A stretch of 64,000 bases of DNA from Syngnathus acus (lineage: Eukaryota > Chordata > Actinopteri > Syngnathiformes > Syngnathidae). A model generated the notes under the pieces. It was given only the letters and a program-made list of their open reading frames with translations. It made no database searches and was not told where the DNA came from. The DNA lies in the NCBI RefSeq assembly GCF_901709675.1, contig NC_051097.1, positions 5,868,039 to 5,932,038 on the forward strand, given 5' to 3'. The translations under genes were made by a program, and so were the position numbers. Positions 1 through 37,128 of the stretch are shown here, piece after piece (position 1 is the first letter of the stretch; every line of letters begins with the position of its first letter).

Positions 1-300
1 TTTGAAGTGAAAAAAATTACAGGCTACTTCAAAGTTGGAAGGTGTCGTGATGTAGGGGCTTGGGCATAAGCTTTCAGATTCAGCCTTAAGCCTTTCGACA
101 ACCCACAGCATTTATTATATTATCTGTGAATATCGGCGTATAAAGGTTTGTAAATGTAAATGGGCTGTTTCAATAAATATAATTGATTGATTTATGGATG
201 TTACGCTGTTTGGTGTTATTTATAAATATGACCATTACTTCGTTGCTTCTTTGAAAGAAAAAATCATGCAACTGTGAACTTGACTGAAGAAGCCTACTAT
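1..300 (+). other. Possible 3' end of an upstream neighbour gene
   Basis: No coding exon is recognisable here. An AATAAA hexamer at 172-177 followed by T/G-rich sequence could be the polyadenylation site of a plus-strand gene lying left of the window. A chance AT-rich match is equally possible. Confidence 0.2.
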
Positions 301-660
301 ACTACTCCAACGAACAACTAATCATAATAATAATAATAATTTTGCATGTATCATTGTTGTCACCTATGACGGTATCTGGGACTGAGAATGCCGGACCTGT
401 ACGTAAAGTTTCCCACGCCGACTTGAACTTTAGCCATTACGGGTAGTAAATAAAGGCTCCCGTTGCAAATTTTGGCTAGGTGTTTTAAGCCCCGCCCCCG
501 ACCTGTCCACCTGGAGAACTACATACAATAGCAAACTCCTCGCCACGTATTAAAATCTAATACAATGCGTGCACGTAATAGGTATGATGTTATTTGTCGT
601 GTTCAAGTTAGATAGATTGCGAGACAAAAAAAAAAAAAATGCAATATTACAGCTCCACAC

Positions 661-1074
661 CCCTCTACAACATTCTAAGACGCTAGCTTGGCTGGGAAAC
701 ACCAGGGCACCCCCGATTGGTCGAGACCGCTAGCAGTCATGGTTACACGGCTGGTGATTGGCCGAGTCCCTTTAGAGTCAAGTGTCACAGCGTTTCGAGA
801 GGAGAGGGATATGAGCATTTGACAAAAGCGATCTTGTCTCTGACAAAACATTTTTGGACTGTGTGAATATCTACAACGCCAGATTAGGTTGTGGGACCGC
901 AGAAAGATCTTGCAAACTATAAGTCTATTCTCTCTCAAGAGCGCATTTAACCACCACGGCGCGACACAAGAAGCAGGGGAGCAAAAAAAGTGGGACTTAA
1001 TTGTTCGAGGCTAGCGAGCTAGCTCTGCCTCGCCTCCTTCTTGAAACGGCGATTAGCGGGAACCGCCGGGCTAT
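661..1074 (+). promoter_or_regulatory. nedd4l: nedd4l promoter and 5' UTR
   Basis: This stretch lies just upstream of the nedd4l start codon and is more GC-rich than its surroundings. It holds two inverted CCAAT boxes (ATTGG at 716-720 and 757-761), spaced about 41 bp, as in NF-Y-driven TATA-less promoters. No convincing TATA box is seen. The transcription start is probably between about 800 and 1000, but the sequence alone does not fix it. Confidence 0.5.
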
Positions 1075-24418
<23,344 letters not shown>

Positions 24419-25740
24419 ACGGGGTGCCTCCTTGAGGAAAAACAGCATCTTAAACGACCTCCGATTCATCGGAATTGACAAACGGGAAGTACAACAAAAA
24501 AAGCGTCCAAACCGGCTGTCGTAGAATGCGGTTAGCCAACGCCGGATTGTTAGCCATACCCGACTGTACAGCGAGTCGACATGCCTACTACGTCTTTCAA
24601 AGGGGGAGGGGCTCCGTTAGGGCGCAGCCCCTTGACCCCCAGCAGGGAAGGGAGAGTATTTAATCCCCTGGCATGAGCATGAAAAACCAACCCTGTGGAA
24701 GCACTACGACTACTAACTACTAGCACTAACATTTCATTTCATTATTCTTGCTAGCGCAGCAGCCAAGGCCTTAACACGGCTGACTTTAGCAACCCAAAGC
24801 CAATCTCACGTCACACACTTTGCCACGCCTCCCTCTCCTATGTTGCAACAGGAACCTTTTTGTCAACTTAGGGCGAGTGTTTTTTTTTTTTTTTTTTTTT
24901 AAGTTTTTTTAAATCCTTGGTATGATTCCTTCAGGACGTCTTTGTACCGATGTTTACTACTTTGACAATTCTCAAATATCTCACAAAGTGAAGTGCAAAT
25001 GAAAACAAAACCACCATTTTGTTATGCTGATTAATGGCAAAGATCTTCAAAAATCGATGTTTCTTTTTATAATTGTTATTATCGCTACTCTGAATATCAT
25101 CGTCGTGCGCCGAAATGTGGCATGAAAAACGACAAAACCTATGTTGTGTTGGCTCGTGATTCGGAAATGTGGGGCTAGTTTCTGGAAGACTATCATGAAT
25201 AGTCCTAGCTTGTTCATAATGCTGTAAATTGTTCTTTTTTTTGACAATATATAAATGTATGTATGTATTACATTTAGTATTACCGATCAACACTAAAAAT
25301 GAAGTGTGTGAGCGCGTGAGAAAGACAAGCTGTGATTTAAAAACTCTTGAATATTATAAAGCAGCACGTTTCATACAAAAAATGTCAAATGAATAGAACT
25401 TTTGCTAACACCATGGAACCTGAAGGGCACTTTATACAACACTGAGGTCACCTGTGTCGTCAACTTTTGAATGTGATTCTATCATATGCAGCGCTTAATC
25501 GGTGCAATAGAACACAGACTGATGTGGTTAAGCTGCTAAAGCAACCACATTTTGGAAAAAAAAATTAAAATAAAAAAATTCTTTATTTCCCCTTTCTTCC
25601 GTTGCCTCTACCCTCCTATGTACGTATAAATATATATATAAAATTTTGTAAAAGATGACACTGCTCACTGCTCTCAGCTCTTTGTGGTTCATTTAACTTC
25701 AGCCCAATTAAAGTAAAACTTCTTTCAACTCATCTCTTGT
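24419..25740 (+). other. nedd4l: nedd4l 3' UTR
   Basis: Non-coding sequence follows the nedd4l stop. Candidate polyadenylation signals are AATAAA at 25569-25574 and ATTAAA at 25707-25712, the latter followed by T/G-rich sequence. The UTR is therefore probably about 1.2-1.3 kb. It contains a long T run at about 24882-24900 and AT-rich segments; no further structure was recognised. Confidence 0.5.
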
Positions 25741-28700
25741 CTTCTTCTCACTAGCAGTGGCTTGTTCAGGAAAGTGTTATTATACACAAAACGATTAATT
25801 GTACTGAGTGCATCATAATGCATAAAAAGATTAAGCCAAAAATTAAGAATTTGTTTCAATATTTTGTTTCAGAGAGTGAAACTTGTTTTAATACACAACT
25901 GAGAAAGGGAAATATTTCAAGCCTTTGTTTATTTGATTATGGCAAAAAGACGGTCTCCCCACACACACACACACACGATAGGATATAACGGACCAATTTT
26001 AACTGAAGTACTTTTTTCTCTCGTTTCACTGCATTCATAACCTAGCAGCAAAGCAGGAGAGTTCAAAAGCAGACATAATATAAAATAATTTAAAAAAATC
26101 AATCCATACAGACGAATTAATCTTAACACATCCACAAGATGGCACTAAAGTAATACTTTTTAATGTTTTGCCCTATATATATTCAGAATACTAGCTTGTT
26201 ACTATAGTGTTACCATATTGCATGAGCAAATAACTTTATTTGGTGTATTTGTTACACGCCACTAAGTAGGTATTTGGTGTAATGTAAATAGTATATTTCC
26301 TATTGTATTCTCATTAGTAGTGTCATTAGTGTACGTTTTAAGTCCATTTATGGTGATTGAGTAACTTGGAGAATGTGCTTTTGAAGCTTTGGTGAATGCA
26401 GTACACGTGTTACGGTGAAGAGACGTCCGTTCATTCACACACACAATCTGCAAGTTATCAGTTCCAAGGACGAGCAAATAAAAGCCAGCCTGCCAGAGCG
26501 GGGACATTTTATCAAAATCCTGCTCGCCTCCAAAGGGTTACAAACAAGCTGGTAGCCAAAAATTGCCAATAGAGGTGCACACAAGCCATTAAATTAGGCC
26601 AAAGTAAGATCTAAATAAGGTTATACTATTTATGTTTACACACAACACTTATTCAAGTCTAAGTATTGTTTTGTGCTTTGTTTTGTGCAGTCCAGTTTTT
26701 AACTCAATTTGGGTTGTTTTTAACCCACCAGTAAGAGTGGTCCTTATCATGAATAAACAATATAATTCGTCAGATGATATGGACGCTGTATGCACTCTAG
26801 AAATTAGGGTGTAAAAAAAAAAAGCCCGTTGTGGGTCAAAAATGGACCAACAAAACTTTTGGGGTTGTTCATTTAACCCCAGAAGTTGGTTCAAATGAAT
26901 AAACAACCCTAAAAATAGCAACCAACCAACAACCCAATATTTTGGGCTGACTTGTCCAAAAATAACCCAATTTTAGGGGTTTTGTACAAATGTAGTCATG
27001 TAGAAAAAGCCTACTAGATTATTTGAACTTTATTTATTTCGAGGCACTTTAAATTGTTGCAGGTGACCGGAAACCAAACGCATTTATCATGAGATTGAAT
27101 GTGATTGGTTAAATCTGAACAGAGCCACAACCTCAGTTGCGCAACCACATCTTTATTTGAATCTCGTTTTCAATTTTATTTGCTCTCTTGAAAAGATTAA
27201 TTTCCAATTGAGTTGTTGTCACTCACATTAGTGATGGGAAAACATTTGAAATAATGTCTTGGTTTTTCTTTTCTTTTGTTTAACATAAAAAAACTTTTGT
27301 ATTTGAACAGGGGTGTGTAGACTTTTTTTAATGCAAATGTACTGAATAAACTGCATATATGGATCATCTGAAAATATATGTTCTAAAAGGCAAATTGGGC
27401 AGAGTGACCTGCGGTGTAAAAGACCCCTGTTGCCTCAACAGCCCTTTTATTTATTCTTTGGTCCCACCTCAGCTCACCCTCACTTGGCTCCGGTCAGGGT
27501 CGATCAATACTTGCCCTGCCGCTTATCACTAATGGGCAACCAGCTGTTTGTCTACATAAAGACTTGCACCGGGCACGGACCTCCCTCGGTTCCCCGCCTG
27601 CCCTGTCAGCTTCTGGACTTTTACCGTTTTGGAAAGCTCCCGGAAGGTATATGAAGACTGTTGGACACGGCTGGAACAGGAGTCAGGAAACGACCGTCAT
27701 CCAGTCCAAATAAAGGTGAGCACAAAATTTGATTGATCCACAGGAACATGGTCTGGGAATTCCACAGATGTCACGGCTTGACCCTGCTGCGAAATGGTAA
27801 CTTTTCTGGGTAATCCCTCTTATTTTCTGAATCTTTTTTTTCCCTAGTTGCCTGATGGCAGATTTTTATGACTGATCCCAGAATTCATCCAACCGCCAAC
27901 CAGCATTCGTCCTCGAGAGCTGTGGAGTGTGACAATGGTGTTTGTGTCCTGTCAATCAAACGCCATCATCACACTAAATAGCTACAGGGTGGAAAAAACA
28001 CGAATCGGACCGCCCCTGATTTTCTCAAAATGGCTACCATAAAAAATCTTTAGCCTTGATTAATGAATTAATTTTATATAGAATTAAAAATGAAACACTT
28101 TACATAATTTAGATAATTTTCTCAAAGTTGTTGATTGAAAATTTTACAATGAAAGCAGACAATCGGGACCCCCTCGTGGAATTTTGTGGTGTGAATACAT
28201 ACAGTAAAAAATAAAATGCACCCAAGATTTTGTGACATCATTTATTTTGGCGTCTGGCATTTTGGTTCAAAGTGACCATTTTAAGGTCATTATTGAGATG
28301 TCCATCAAAGAAAAAGTTTCATGACTCAACATAAAACACAAAATGTTAAAACTGGTAAATCAGGATTGTCCATTTCCTGTCATGACTGCATATCTCAAGT
28401 TTTCAACAATCAAGAAAAGCACGTTTTATTCCATGTTTATTGCATTTCTACGAATTAGAACAAACTGCCCATGGGTAGCAGGTAGCCCCTCCCCATGAGG
28501 TTCACGTGAGTAACCTGCGATCCAGTTCTAAAAGTAGCCCATGGATAAAAATAAAAATTCAACAACTAAAAGCATTCACACTGAATCCATAAATAACAAC
28601 ATACAATACGTCCTCTGCTCTCTATTTCACATTCAACAGTGTTTCCACCAATAAATTAATTAACCAGTTCATTAATTTAATGAACACACACGCTTGGAAA

Positions 28701-28776
28701 CATCACAAAAGTAAAAAAGAAAAGTCAGTGTAAGACAAGTTCAAGACCCCAAATCGAGTCCAAGCGTTTCCTGGTG
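25741..28776. other. Intergenic region between nedd4l and alpk2
   Basis: About 3 kb without recognisable coding exons. It holds a short (CA)n run at 25960-25976 and an inverted-repeat element at 26704-26974. The right part contains the alpk2 3' UTR; minus-strand transcription ends somewhere left of 28777. The human neighbour MALT1 was looked for here and not seen. Confidence 0.6.
26704..26974. mobile_element. Small non-autonomous inverted-repeat element
   Basis: The left end TCAATTTGGGTTGTTTTT (26704-26721) matches the inverted right end TAAAATTGGGTTATTTTT (26957-26974) at 15 of 18 positions. The interior repeats AACCC-rich and TTGGG-rich words. The length of about 270 bp, lack of coding and imperfect terminal repeats fit a MITE. 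The family was not identified. Confidence 0.4.
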
Positions 28777-31585
28777 TTAAGACTTGGCCTTCAAAGTGGG
28801 CCCAAATATTTTCTTTTTGGATCCTGTTGAAGGCTGTGCTTTGCTTCTGGGAGTGCAGGCTGTTTTTTTGGCCACTTTGGGTTGCAGGGAGGTCAGGCCA
28901 AGGATCTCGCAGTACGCGTTGCACTGGTGCAGAACTTTGAACTGCTCGATGAACGAAGTGGCGCAGTTGCCCTTGAAGCCCTTGTAGCTGCAAATCAAGT
29001 CAAGAAATTGTCTGTTAATATCCCTCAGATTTTTAAAAAGTCTTTTCGATTTTTTACACTTACCCTTTCTTGCAGGTGGCTATTCCAACATCAGTGAGTT
29101 TCATTCCGACCCCTACAAAACATAACGTTATTTGGGGATTTACTATTAGTGGACTATTTTCTCAAATGCTTTTACCCACGTGATTGCCCACCTTGCATAT
29201 CAGTAACAAGCAGGTTTCCATCTGTCCGTTGGTAAACCCAATGCTGGAAGGTGCAACACTTGCGTCCGGCTTCCGAGTCCCGCCTCAACAGGTTGATCTC
29301 TTTTCCGTCTTTCACCGAATACTTGACGAAGTCGCCTATCAGCTCCTCCTCAAGTGTGGCGTAGGGGATGTCGCTGGACGGCCGGTGAACCAGGTAGATG
29401 GGAATGATCCTGTGTGAAGAGAAGGAAAAGACAGATTTAGTGTTGACTTGCCGGCATTAATTGCGGCCTACACTTTAAGTGGCCCCCGATTTATTTAGAA
29501 AATGAAAATGGAGCTGCCCGCGACCCTCGTGAGGAGAAGAAGTTCAGAAAATGGTTGGATGGATGGAAAATGATGCTGAGCCATTAAAACACGTAATACC
29601 AATTTTGACCACAAGACGGCAGTAATTGCTCATCTGCGCCTCCAAGTCCGTAACTATAATAGCGAAGAAGAATGTGCCGCGAACTCTCCATTCGACAACA
29701 CCGATCTCAAAATATACAAACAACGGTAGAATTCTGTTTCTTCATAGCGTTGAGAGTTCGTTTAATGTCTATGAGGGTTAAATACATTCGAGTCCTCCAG
29801 AAAAATAAATATATTCAAGGCTTAATAGTGTTATAAACGCGTATGGTTGCTTAATTGGACGAGCGGATTCCCACTAACTTTTCACTTTTCACACAGGTGA
29901 GTGAGCCAGACTTGATTTGGGGATGTGAAATACATACGAAAAAACGTTTAGTTGTATGATGTGAAAATATTCGAGTAAGTAGGTTTTGTGACAAATATGT
30001 ACAAAATGAGGTCTTTCGGTTAATGTTGGTTTGCTGTTCATGTTTGGATGGGAATACAGTACGCCATTTATGCGAGAGCCCTTTCAGTGCGGGACAGTAT
30101 ATGGTTATTTTTTGTAACTTAGCAGTTGTATGCCTATGGAAAAAAAACGTCCGTATTACAAATGGCATTTTTGTCGTAAATGTGATTAGAAAGTGTAACC
30201 CCCTTCGTTGCCCATCCCTACACTAGTGTTACCACACTTTGACAATGTTGTATTGAACATTTAGGTACAATACATTTGCATTTAATCTATAAGAATAAAA
30301 CCAAACTTGGAGTGGTACAGTGTTTATGTACAGTCACTTATGTGCTATACATTTTAACTGAATCATTATAGTATTTTTTGCCCCTATATTAAGTGTTACG
30401 TTAATGTTGAACTATAAACAATGTTACATTGGCTTGCAATAATATTAAAGAGAGTATAGAATAGACTTTTTGGGAAATAAAGCTTCTACCTCATTTTGAA
30501 TGAGCAGTCCTACTACGCCACTCCATTTTAACATGGTGGTAATAGGAGAGCCAATACTTTTTTAAAGTGGTACTAGGTGTAAGAAGACATATCTGACTTC
30601 ATGTTTTGTCATTTGGAATGTGTAAATCATCTCCACTTCCATCCATAATGTAACACTGTTGCGATAAATTTATAGTAGATGTAAAAATGATCAACCCATG
30701 GTGGCGTGGGCCGGTTTTAGTCGGAAATTTGATGGGTTGTTACTTACTCCGGGACATCTCCGAAGGCGTCGATGGACTGGGCGATGTCGGTGTACTCTTT
30801 GATGTACTCTCGGGCCGTGTTCTGAACGTGACACTCCTGCATGACACATTAGCACATGCTAATAATAGAATGATTGTGAAGCCAAGCATCATATCACATT
30901 TTGGACTTTAATGTGGCATGTGACATGATTTATATATTGCAGAAGCATCGACGACAGTGACAGCCATTTGTAACATAAGTGGCTGCTGAAAATGTTCTGT
31001 ATGTATCACACTTAAAACGAAGGCCAACGCACGTAACAAAATAAAGTACTGCACTGGATGTGCCAGACAATTATGGTACTTAATGTAATAACAAATAATA
31101 TTAAAATTTATATTTAACAAAGAGAAGTCAAATTTGAGACAAAAAACTCACTGTAAAAAAATACAAATACGCATTTTTGAATCAGAACTATATTAAAAAA
31201 TATTTAATTCGATTTACATGTGTTTATTAAGTTGCTAAACTATTCAATGACTACATTTAATTTGAAGTGGTCAGTGTGCTGCTTACTTCAACAGCCAAAG
31301 TGTAATTCCTTTGAACCAGCTCGTCATTGTTCTTGGTCCCGTAGCTGATGGAGTTGTGCACCTTCAGCACGCATGAGGGTCCTGCCAGCAGGAGGGGCAC
31401 CCCACCGCTGCGCAGCCTGGTGCGAAACGCCCGCCGGTGCATGCCCTCCCCAAAGTGGGCTTTCTCTGTGACTATGCTGACGGACTGGTTCTCGCTGAAG
31501 TACTGCTCAGAAAGGAAGTGGTCTTTGAAGAGCAGCTGGGAACACTGGACGTCCTCCACCTCTGAGCCCACATCAACGGCGACGG
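28777..31585 (-). CDS. alpk2: alpk2 alpha-kinase catalytic exons
   Basis: Five exons encode the kinase fold. It begins [20 protein letters not shown] and has [14 protein letters not shown] and the motif [20 protein letters not shown]. Further on are [29 protein letters not shown] and [19 protein letters not shown], which includes the conserved acidic catalytic segment. The end is [12 protein letters not shown], whose His/Cys residues form the family's zinc site. The tail after the kinase is about 27 residues, rich in Lys and Ser. All expected catalytic segments are intact, so this copy looks functional. Confidence 0.9.
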
Positions 31586-34500
31586 CTGGAGAAAAGAAGA
31601 ACGGTAAGAAAGGAGGAGTATAGGGAATTTTCAAACAGTCGATGGTAACTCACGTGTGATGTTTGGCGGCGGCGGGATTACAATCTCACGGAGCACTGTG
31701 AAGAAGTGACAGTCAATTGAAAGTTCTAGTTAAATGTTTTTACAGATTTACCTCAATGGGCAGTGTTTCCAAACCAAAACAGCATTTACTTTGTGAAATT
31801 AAACTCATATTTTAAAGGCACCACTCTATACAGAAATGATGATCTCATGTCAATCTACTCACCAAATATACTCATAAATAACCGTTGCCTGCCAGGACTT
31901 CTTCTGTTGTATAAATGGTAATTGGTGGACAAACAGTTTGAATCTACTTGCTGCCTCCTAGTGGAAGAGTATTTAACTGTAAATGAACAATGATACCTCA
32001 TTTTTCAGAACTAAATTATATTTATAGGAGCAATTAAGATTCATTTGAATAATTTCCCAGCCCAGTGGTTTGGAATCACTGTCACAAGGTCTTGCGAGTC
32101 CTAACCTTCATAAGTGAGCACGTAGTCGAGCGTGACGGAGCCTTGCGAACTGCTAAGACAGCACTGGTACTTGCCCAGGTCTTTGTGGGAGGCGTTGGGG
32201 ATGGTCAAGGATGCACGACTCGCGTCCCCTGCACTTCAGAGACAAATATGACATCACAAAGGGAGAATTTTAAGGACTGCACCAATTCCAGTGCCCATCA
32301 GGTTGACTTCTGCATTGGAATTAGTGGTGGTAAACTTTACTCTCATTATTTAACATGATCTGTGTTATCTTATGCAGCCCATTAATTGTCGTTTTCAATT
32401 TTCAAGTTATTCTGCAGCCCGTTTAGGCATGAAACATTACTGGTTGTAAAAATGTTCAACAGAAAAATATATTTCTGTCTTAGTGGTCACATAAACTCAA
32501 CATTTGATTTGATCATGTGATCTTTTCTGCAGCCAGTAAACAAACAGCGTAAGTGTAATATTCTGGAAAAATCACACCCGAATATTAACTCAAACAATTG
32601 ATCTTCCTTGGCAGAGGTAAACAAGTTGAACTACCTTCGCTTGACTTCCGCAAGGACAGCACCTTCTCGCTTCCAAGTGATGGTGTGCTCGCCCGAGATG
32701 GCACTAAACTGACACCACAGACTCAGACTTTGTGGTTCGGCGCTCACGGACGCCGGCTGGATAGGTTGTGTCACCTTCGGCTCTGTAAGTCAGAATTTCA
32801 TTTATTTTTTTAATTGTCCCAGATCAAACATTTCTGTTGTTTTTAAGCACAAGCTGAGCCACTAAAAAGTATATTTTACTTTCTGTTACAATTTCTTGTG
32901 CAATCCGTTCAGGCAGAAAACAATGCATTAATGAGTTTTGTAATTAGTTTTTGGTTAGGAATTCCACCAGTAAATTCCACTTTTATTATTTAGCCTGAAT
33001 GACAACATTAGTCCCACACCCTCTTTCCAACATTTATAGGACAGGGGGTCCTCGGTTTACGACGGTCGAGGTACGACACGCGTCTCATATATTTAAAGCG
33101 TTTTTTCGACCTAAGCGGTAAGCGGAAGCATCATAAAGGTAAGATTTGTTACGCGTGCGCGAACTAGTTGCTGCGCGCGGCGGAAGAATACACCGCGAAA
33201 GAGGCTGTGGACCGAAGAAGACACAATTTTTTGACTGTTGCGTCGTCTCTCTCTTGCAACGCCACTTCCAGTGTTCAAGCCAACCACAGGAATAAAGGTA
33301 AGGAATTGTTTTCTCTTTTTTTACTACTGAACTGTCTCATTTTATTACTGTTCCGACTTACACCGAAATTCAGTTTACGTCGCTGCGTAGGAACGGATCG
33401 ATGTCGTAAACCGAGGACCCCCTGTATATCGGACGCTTTTGGTTACTGCTGCAGCCTAATTGCAACAACAAACCCTTTAATTATATTTTACATGTATGTT
33501 TACAGCCAGATTGAAATTATTGCTAGCTGTTTGGGCACAAAATGTGACTTGAACAACCCCTTTAATTTCAAACTAGGGGAGATCATTTATTTAAGTTATC
33601 TAGCAGTGAATGGCTATTGAACCATTTATGCTGATCAGAGCAGCACATTATGGTTACAAACCTTGGACATGTATTTTCTTAAAAATCCCACAGCAGTTTT
33701 TTTAGGAGCATATTTAACTTAATATGTATATGCAATGTTTTTTCTATTGATCATTTTGTGATAATTTTATGGTGTAAATTGAAATGTATCCAAGTCTTAC
33801 CTTCCTTGTGTGTACTTATGGTGTGTTTGACCACCTCGCTGGATGCCTTCTTGCTTGGCGCTTTGACATCCATCTTCTGTCTCTCAGCCACCTTCACCGA
33901 AACAGAAACACTCTCCTTTGAGTCCAAAAGCTTTGCAAATTTGTCCTTGGACAGGCGACGCTTTTTAAAGAGATCATCATTAGTCGGTTCGCGGGTATTT
34001 TTGTGTTCTGCGTTTTGGTGAATGTGTTCTCCCCGGGAGGGTTTCGAAACTTCTAGGTGCTTCTTATCCCTTGCGTCCTTGTGTGATTTGCCGTGTTCGG
34101 TGCTCATCTTGGCCTCGAACATTTCAATCCGTCCTTTAGCACTCTTCGCTTTTGCGTGAAGCTCCGTCTCGACCGGAGGCTCTGCTGCAGTCTTCGCTCC
34201 GCTCGCATTGTGGTGGTGTTTCTTTTTCTTCTTGCTGTGCGACTTGGCAGTGTCGGCAACCAACGTCTTCTCTTCGACACGCTGACAACTTGAATTTTCA
34301 AGGGTTTCTTTTGGTCTGCCGATTGTGAGGTGAGCTGAGTTCTCCTCTTTCTTGGGAGCAGTAGTGCTCTGATGATGGACGGTGGATTTGTCCTTCTTGC
34401 AGCGGTGTTTGCCCTCGCTCTTATGGGCCATCTTTCCTGATGCCCCATGATTCGGTTTTGATTTAGCCGCAGCGTCTTGGTTGCTTACTTTTGCTGTGTT

Positions 34501-37128
34501 GGAAACATGCGACTCATCGAGAACGGTGTGGTTCTTCTCCGGGATAACTGTCAAGTTGGAAAGTTCTTTATAGAGTCCGTGACCCTCCTTGTCTGTCGCC
34601 ACCTCGTGGCATAGCGGCCAAAGAGTCCACGTTCGAGCATGGGCATTATTGAAAGTCCTCAATTGATCTCCTTCCAAACTACTCCTGCGATACTCCAGGG
34701 CAGACCTGACCTCAAGAGGAGCAACGGGCACAATAAAGTTGGGACACCCACCCTGGCTTGCTCCACCGGGGTCTGTCAGAGTGTCAGGTGCCGCATGCCC
34801 GCCACCATTAAACACTGGCACATGCGGGTTCATTGCGTCTTCCTCAGAAGCTCCGAGTCCATTACAGTCAATATCTGTTGAACCGGTGATTGGATCTTTG
34901 CACTGATTGGGTGGAGGGTCGGGCTGGGAGACGCTGTGATCCTCTGTCACCTTAAACCACCCATCTCCTGACAACTGGAAATAACAAAGTAAATGGTATG
35001 ATTAGTTGAGAACAATATGGTGATCCCTCTCCTCGTGTGTTGAATTCTTCTGTCGCCTGTTTAATCTCCCACCCCAACGGCTCAATTATGGACAACTGTT
35101 TTCCCAATGAGGCACTGTACAACTTATGACAGTTCCAAACTAACTGAGACTGAAGATCCAAGGACAGATTTGATATTTTTCTCAAACCTAATGAAAACTG
35201 GTCACGTACCTTCCCGTTGATCCACAGAGATACCGACCCACACACAAGACCGTGCGTTTAAATCCAAGCCCGTCGGCCATGTGTGCTGCACACAAGTGGC
35301 TCTAGTCTACAGCGCACTGACCGACAACCAATGCGGGACCCCTTCTTGGTCCTCGCCTTTTCAGAGGGGAGTTGTGTTAAAATCGACAGCTGTGCTCAAC
35401 TCCACCTTCCTCACACACCAGAGATGCATGCTATTATCATGCCTGTCCTGGGCTATTATTAGGCTCTTCTCATGCCCTTCCCTCATTTTCTTTCACCCGT
35501 TACTCCCGCACAGCATAAGCCAAAACGAGGCATCCTGCCAAATCTTGGCGCTCGATCTTGGCAAGGGAGGGTGAAAATATTTGGATAGCTATTTTACATT
35601 GTGTTCACCTCCGTGACCACGGTGAGATGAGAACGTTTGCCCTTATGACTGCCGGTTAAATGCCACCGTACCGCACTTTGTGTTCATCTGTGCGTATAAT
35701 TTTATTAGTATGTCTGGGACGTGATTACTTCCCATTCATTACACGTTAGTGTGTGCAGGATTATGATTATATTGCTAAACAATTTAAACAATCAGGGGTG
35801 TTGCATTGGATAATGAAGATGAAGTGTACTTAATTCCTTGGCTGGCGATAGAATTCAAAATTGATCTTAAGTCGTCCTACCTGTTCAGTTGTCAGCTCAG
35901 CAGGTTGTTCAGTCTCATCTACGTCCTCTACTATCTTCAGTACGATCTTGTCTTCTGTCCCTGAAAACTGGACGAATTGAGGAAGGTCCATTTCCTCAAT
36001 GGGAGTCCATGCAGGGATGAGGCTGTTCAAGTCACAGCCAAGTGGAACCAGCGATTGGTTCTCGTGTGCAAAGTTGTTTACGGCAGGTTCCTTTGGTTTA
36101 AATTGATTGTCAGTTGTTGACTTTTCAAGAGATTGGACATCATCTCTAATTTCTGGTTGGAAAGTGAAGCATTCCTGGATGGATTGCTCTTGGATGGTTT
36201 CTCCCATTGGCTTATCCTGGACTCCCATCCTTCCGTCCGTCTCGTTATTGGGCTTAATGTCGGCTAGCGCTTCAGTCAAGGCGTCTATCTCGGCTCCTAT
36301 CTCTGAGAAAGCGGTCGTGAGCTCCTGCCTTGGTGTGCCGATGACGTTCCAGTCAGAGAGTGCGCTGGCCCAGCTCTCCACTGAGGACCACCTCTCCACT
36401 GGCGGCCTCCAACCCTTGTTGTCATCTCTGCCCCAGCCAATCCCGTCACTGCTGTAACCCGACCCCCAAATATCTTCCAAAGATAAGTCGCTGGAAGCGG
36501 AAGTAGGTAAAACATCCGTCTTATCCAGATACTGGCAGGCATCCACCCACAACTCAATAGGACTGACGCTCCTCGGTGTTCGCGGAGTGATCCGGGTGAC
36601 CTCAGCAGGTGGCTTTAGCCCTGACTCAGACTCTGCCGTCACCCAGTCTTTATACGTGGTGGGACTGTGTGTCCCGCTCTTGGCTGAATCACAGCACGCA
36701 ATGGGAGAGGCGTCATGATTATTATCAAATAGTCTGTTCTGCGGCGCAGCTGCACTCAGGACAAAGTCCCGAGTGTCATTTTCAAAGATGTACAAGTCCG
36801 ACATGAAGCCTGTGGCTGAGTCAGTGTCCGAGCTGTCTGACAACGACCTCTGATAGTTGGTCTGACGGCGCTTGGAACTGAGGCCAGAGGCGCTGGAACT
36901 CTCCAGAGTTGGCGACTCCATCCTGAATAGGTTTCTTGTATCTGGTATTTGAATGGGGTCAGTGCAAATCTCAGAAACATGTGAGATAAGCCCCCCAGGT
37001 AGGTAGGGTAGCGGGGGTTCCGATTGGTCCAAAAGAGAAAAATAGCCAGAATCCTGACTAATTTGAGACTCAGGCATCACAGTTGGTGACTGTCTTTGTT
37101 CGTCTGCGGCGATCAGCGTCAGATCCAT
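28777..37128 (-). CDS. alpk2: Alpha-protein kinase 2 (Ig domain plus alpha-kinase)
   Basis: An atypical Ser/Thr kinase of the alpha-kinase family, linked in vertebrates to heart development. Exons in transcript order: 37128-35881, 34974-33801, 32782-32635, 32233-32106, 31695-31654, 31585-31287, 30836-30748, 29409-29192, 29112-29064, 28987-28777. Phases close to give 1201 aa, much shorter than human ALPK2 (about 2170). The first two exons encode low-complexity, Ser/Lys/Glu-rich sequence of about 807 aa. Then come one Ig domain, the alpha-kinase and a basic tail. The start [11 protein letters not shown] is preceded in frame by a stop, so no N-terminal extension is possible within that exon. The N-terminal Ig domain of mammalian ALPK2 was not found. 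ALPK3 is the alternative, but synteny with nedd4l and znf532 favours alpk2. Confidence 0.92.
29513..29570. mobile_element. Fish retroposon tail fragment
   Basis: The words GCGACCCTCGTGAGGAGAAG, TTCAGAAAATGG and a short GGATGGATGG run reproduce the 3' tail seen at many positions in teleost genomes (a LINE/SINE-type tail). Only the tail is present, upstream (minus-strand sense) of the alpk2 exon ending at 29192. The family name is not certain. Confidence 0.45.
32106..32782 (-). CDS. alpk2: alpk2 immunoglobulin-like domain exons
   Basis: Two exons (32782-32635 and 32233-32106) encode one I-set Ig domain. [20 protein letters not shown] strand is followed by LWCQFSA (first cysteine), ITWKREG (core tryptophan), [14 protein letters not shown] and LGKYQCC (second cysteine). 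The acceptor of the second exon was chosen at gaag|TGCAGGGG rather than the nearby gcag|GGGAC, because only the former keeps phase and restores the family motif KRSAGD. Confidence 0.87.
33041..33425. mobile_element. DNA transposon remnant with 23-bp perfect terminal inverted repeats
   Basis: ACAGGGGGTCCTCGGTTTAC at 33041 onward is repeated, inverted, up to 33425. The match covers 23 bases including GAC, without mismatch. The 385-bp body shows no transposase. It sits in the alpk2 intron between the long disordered-region exon and the Ig exon. Target-site duplication is not obvious (flanks ATAGG and ATATC). It is non-autonomous; the superfamily was not determined. Confidence 0.65.
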
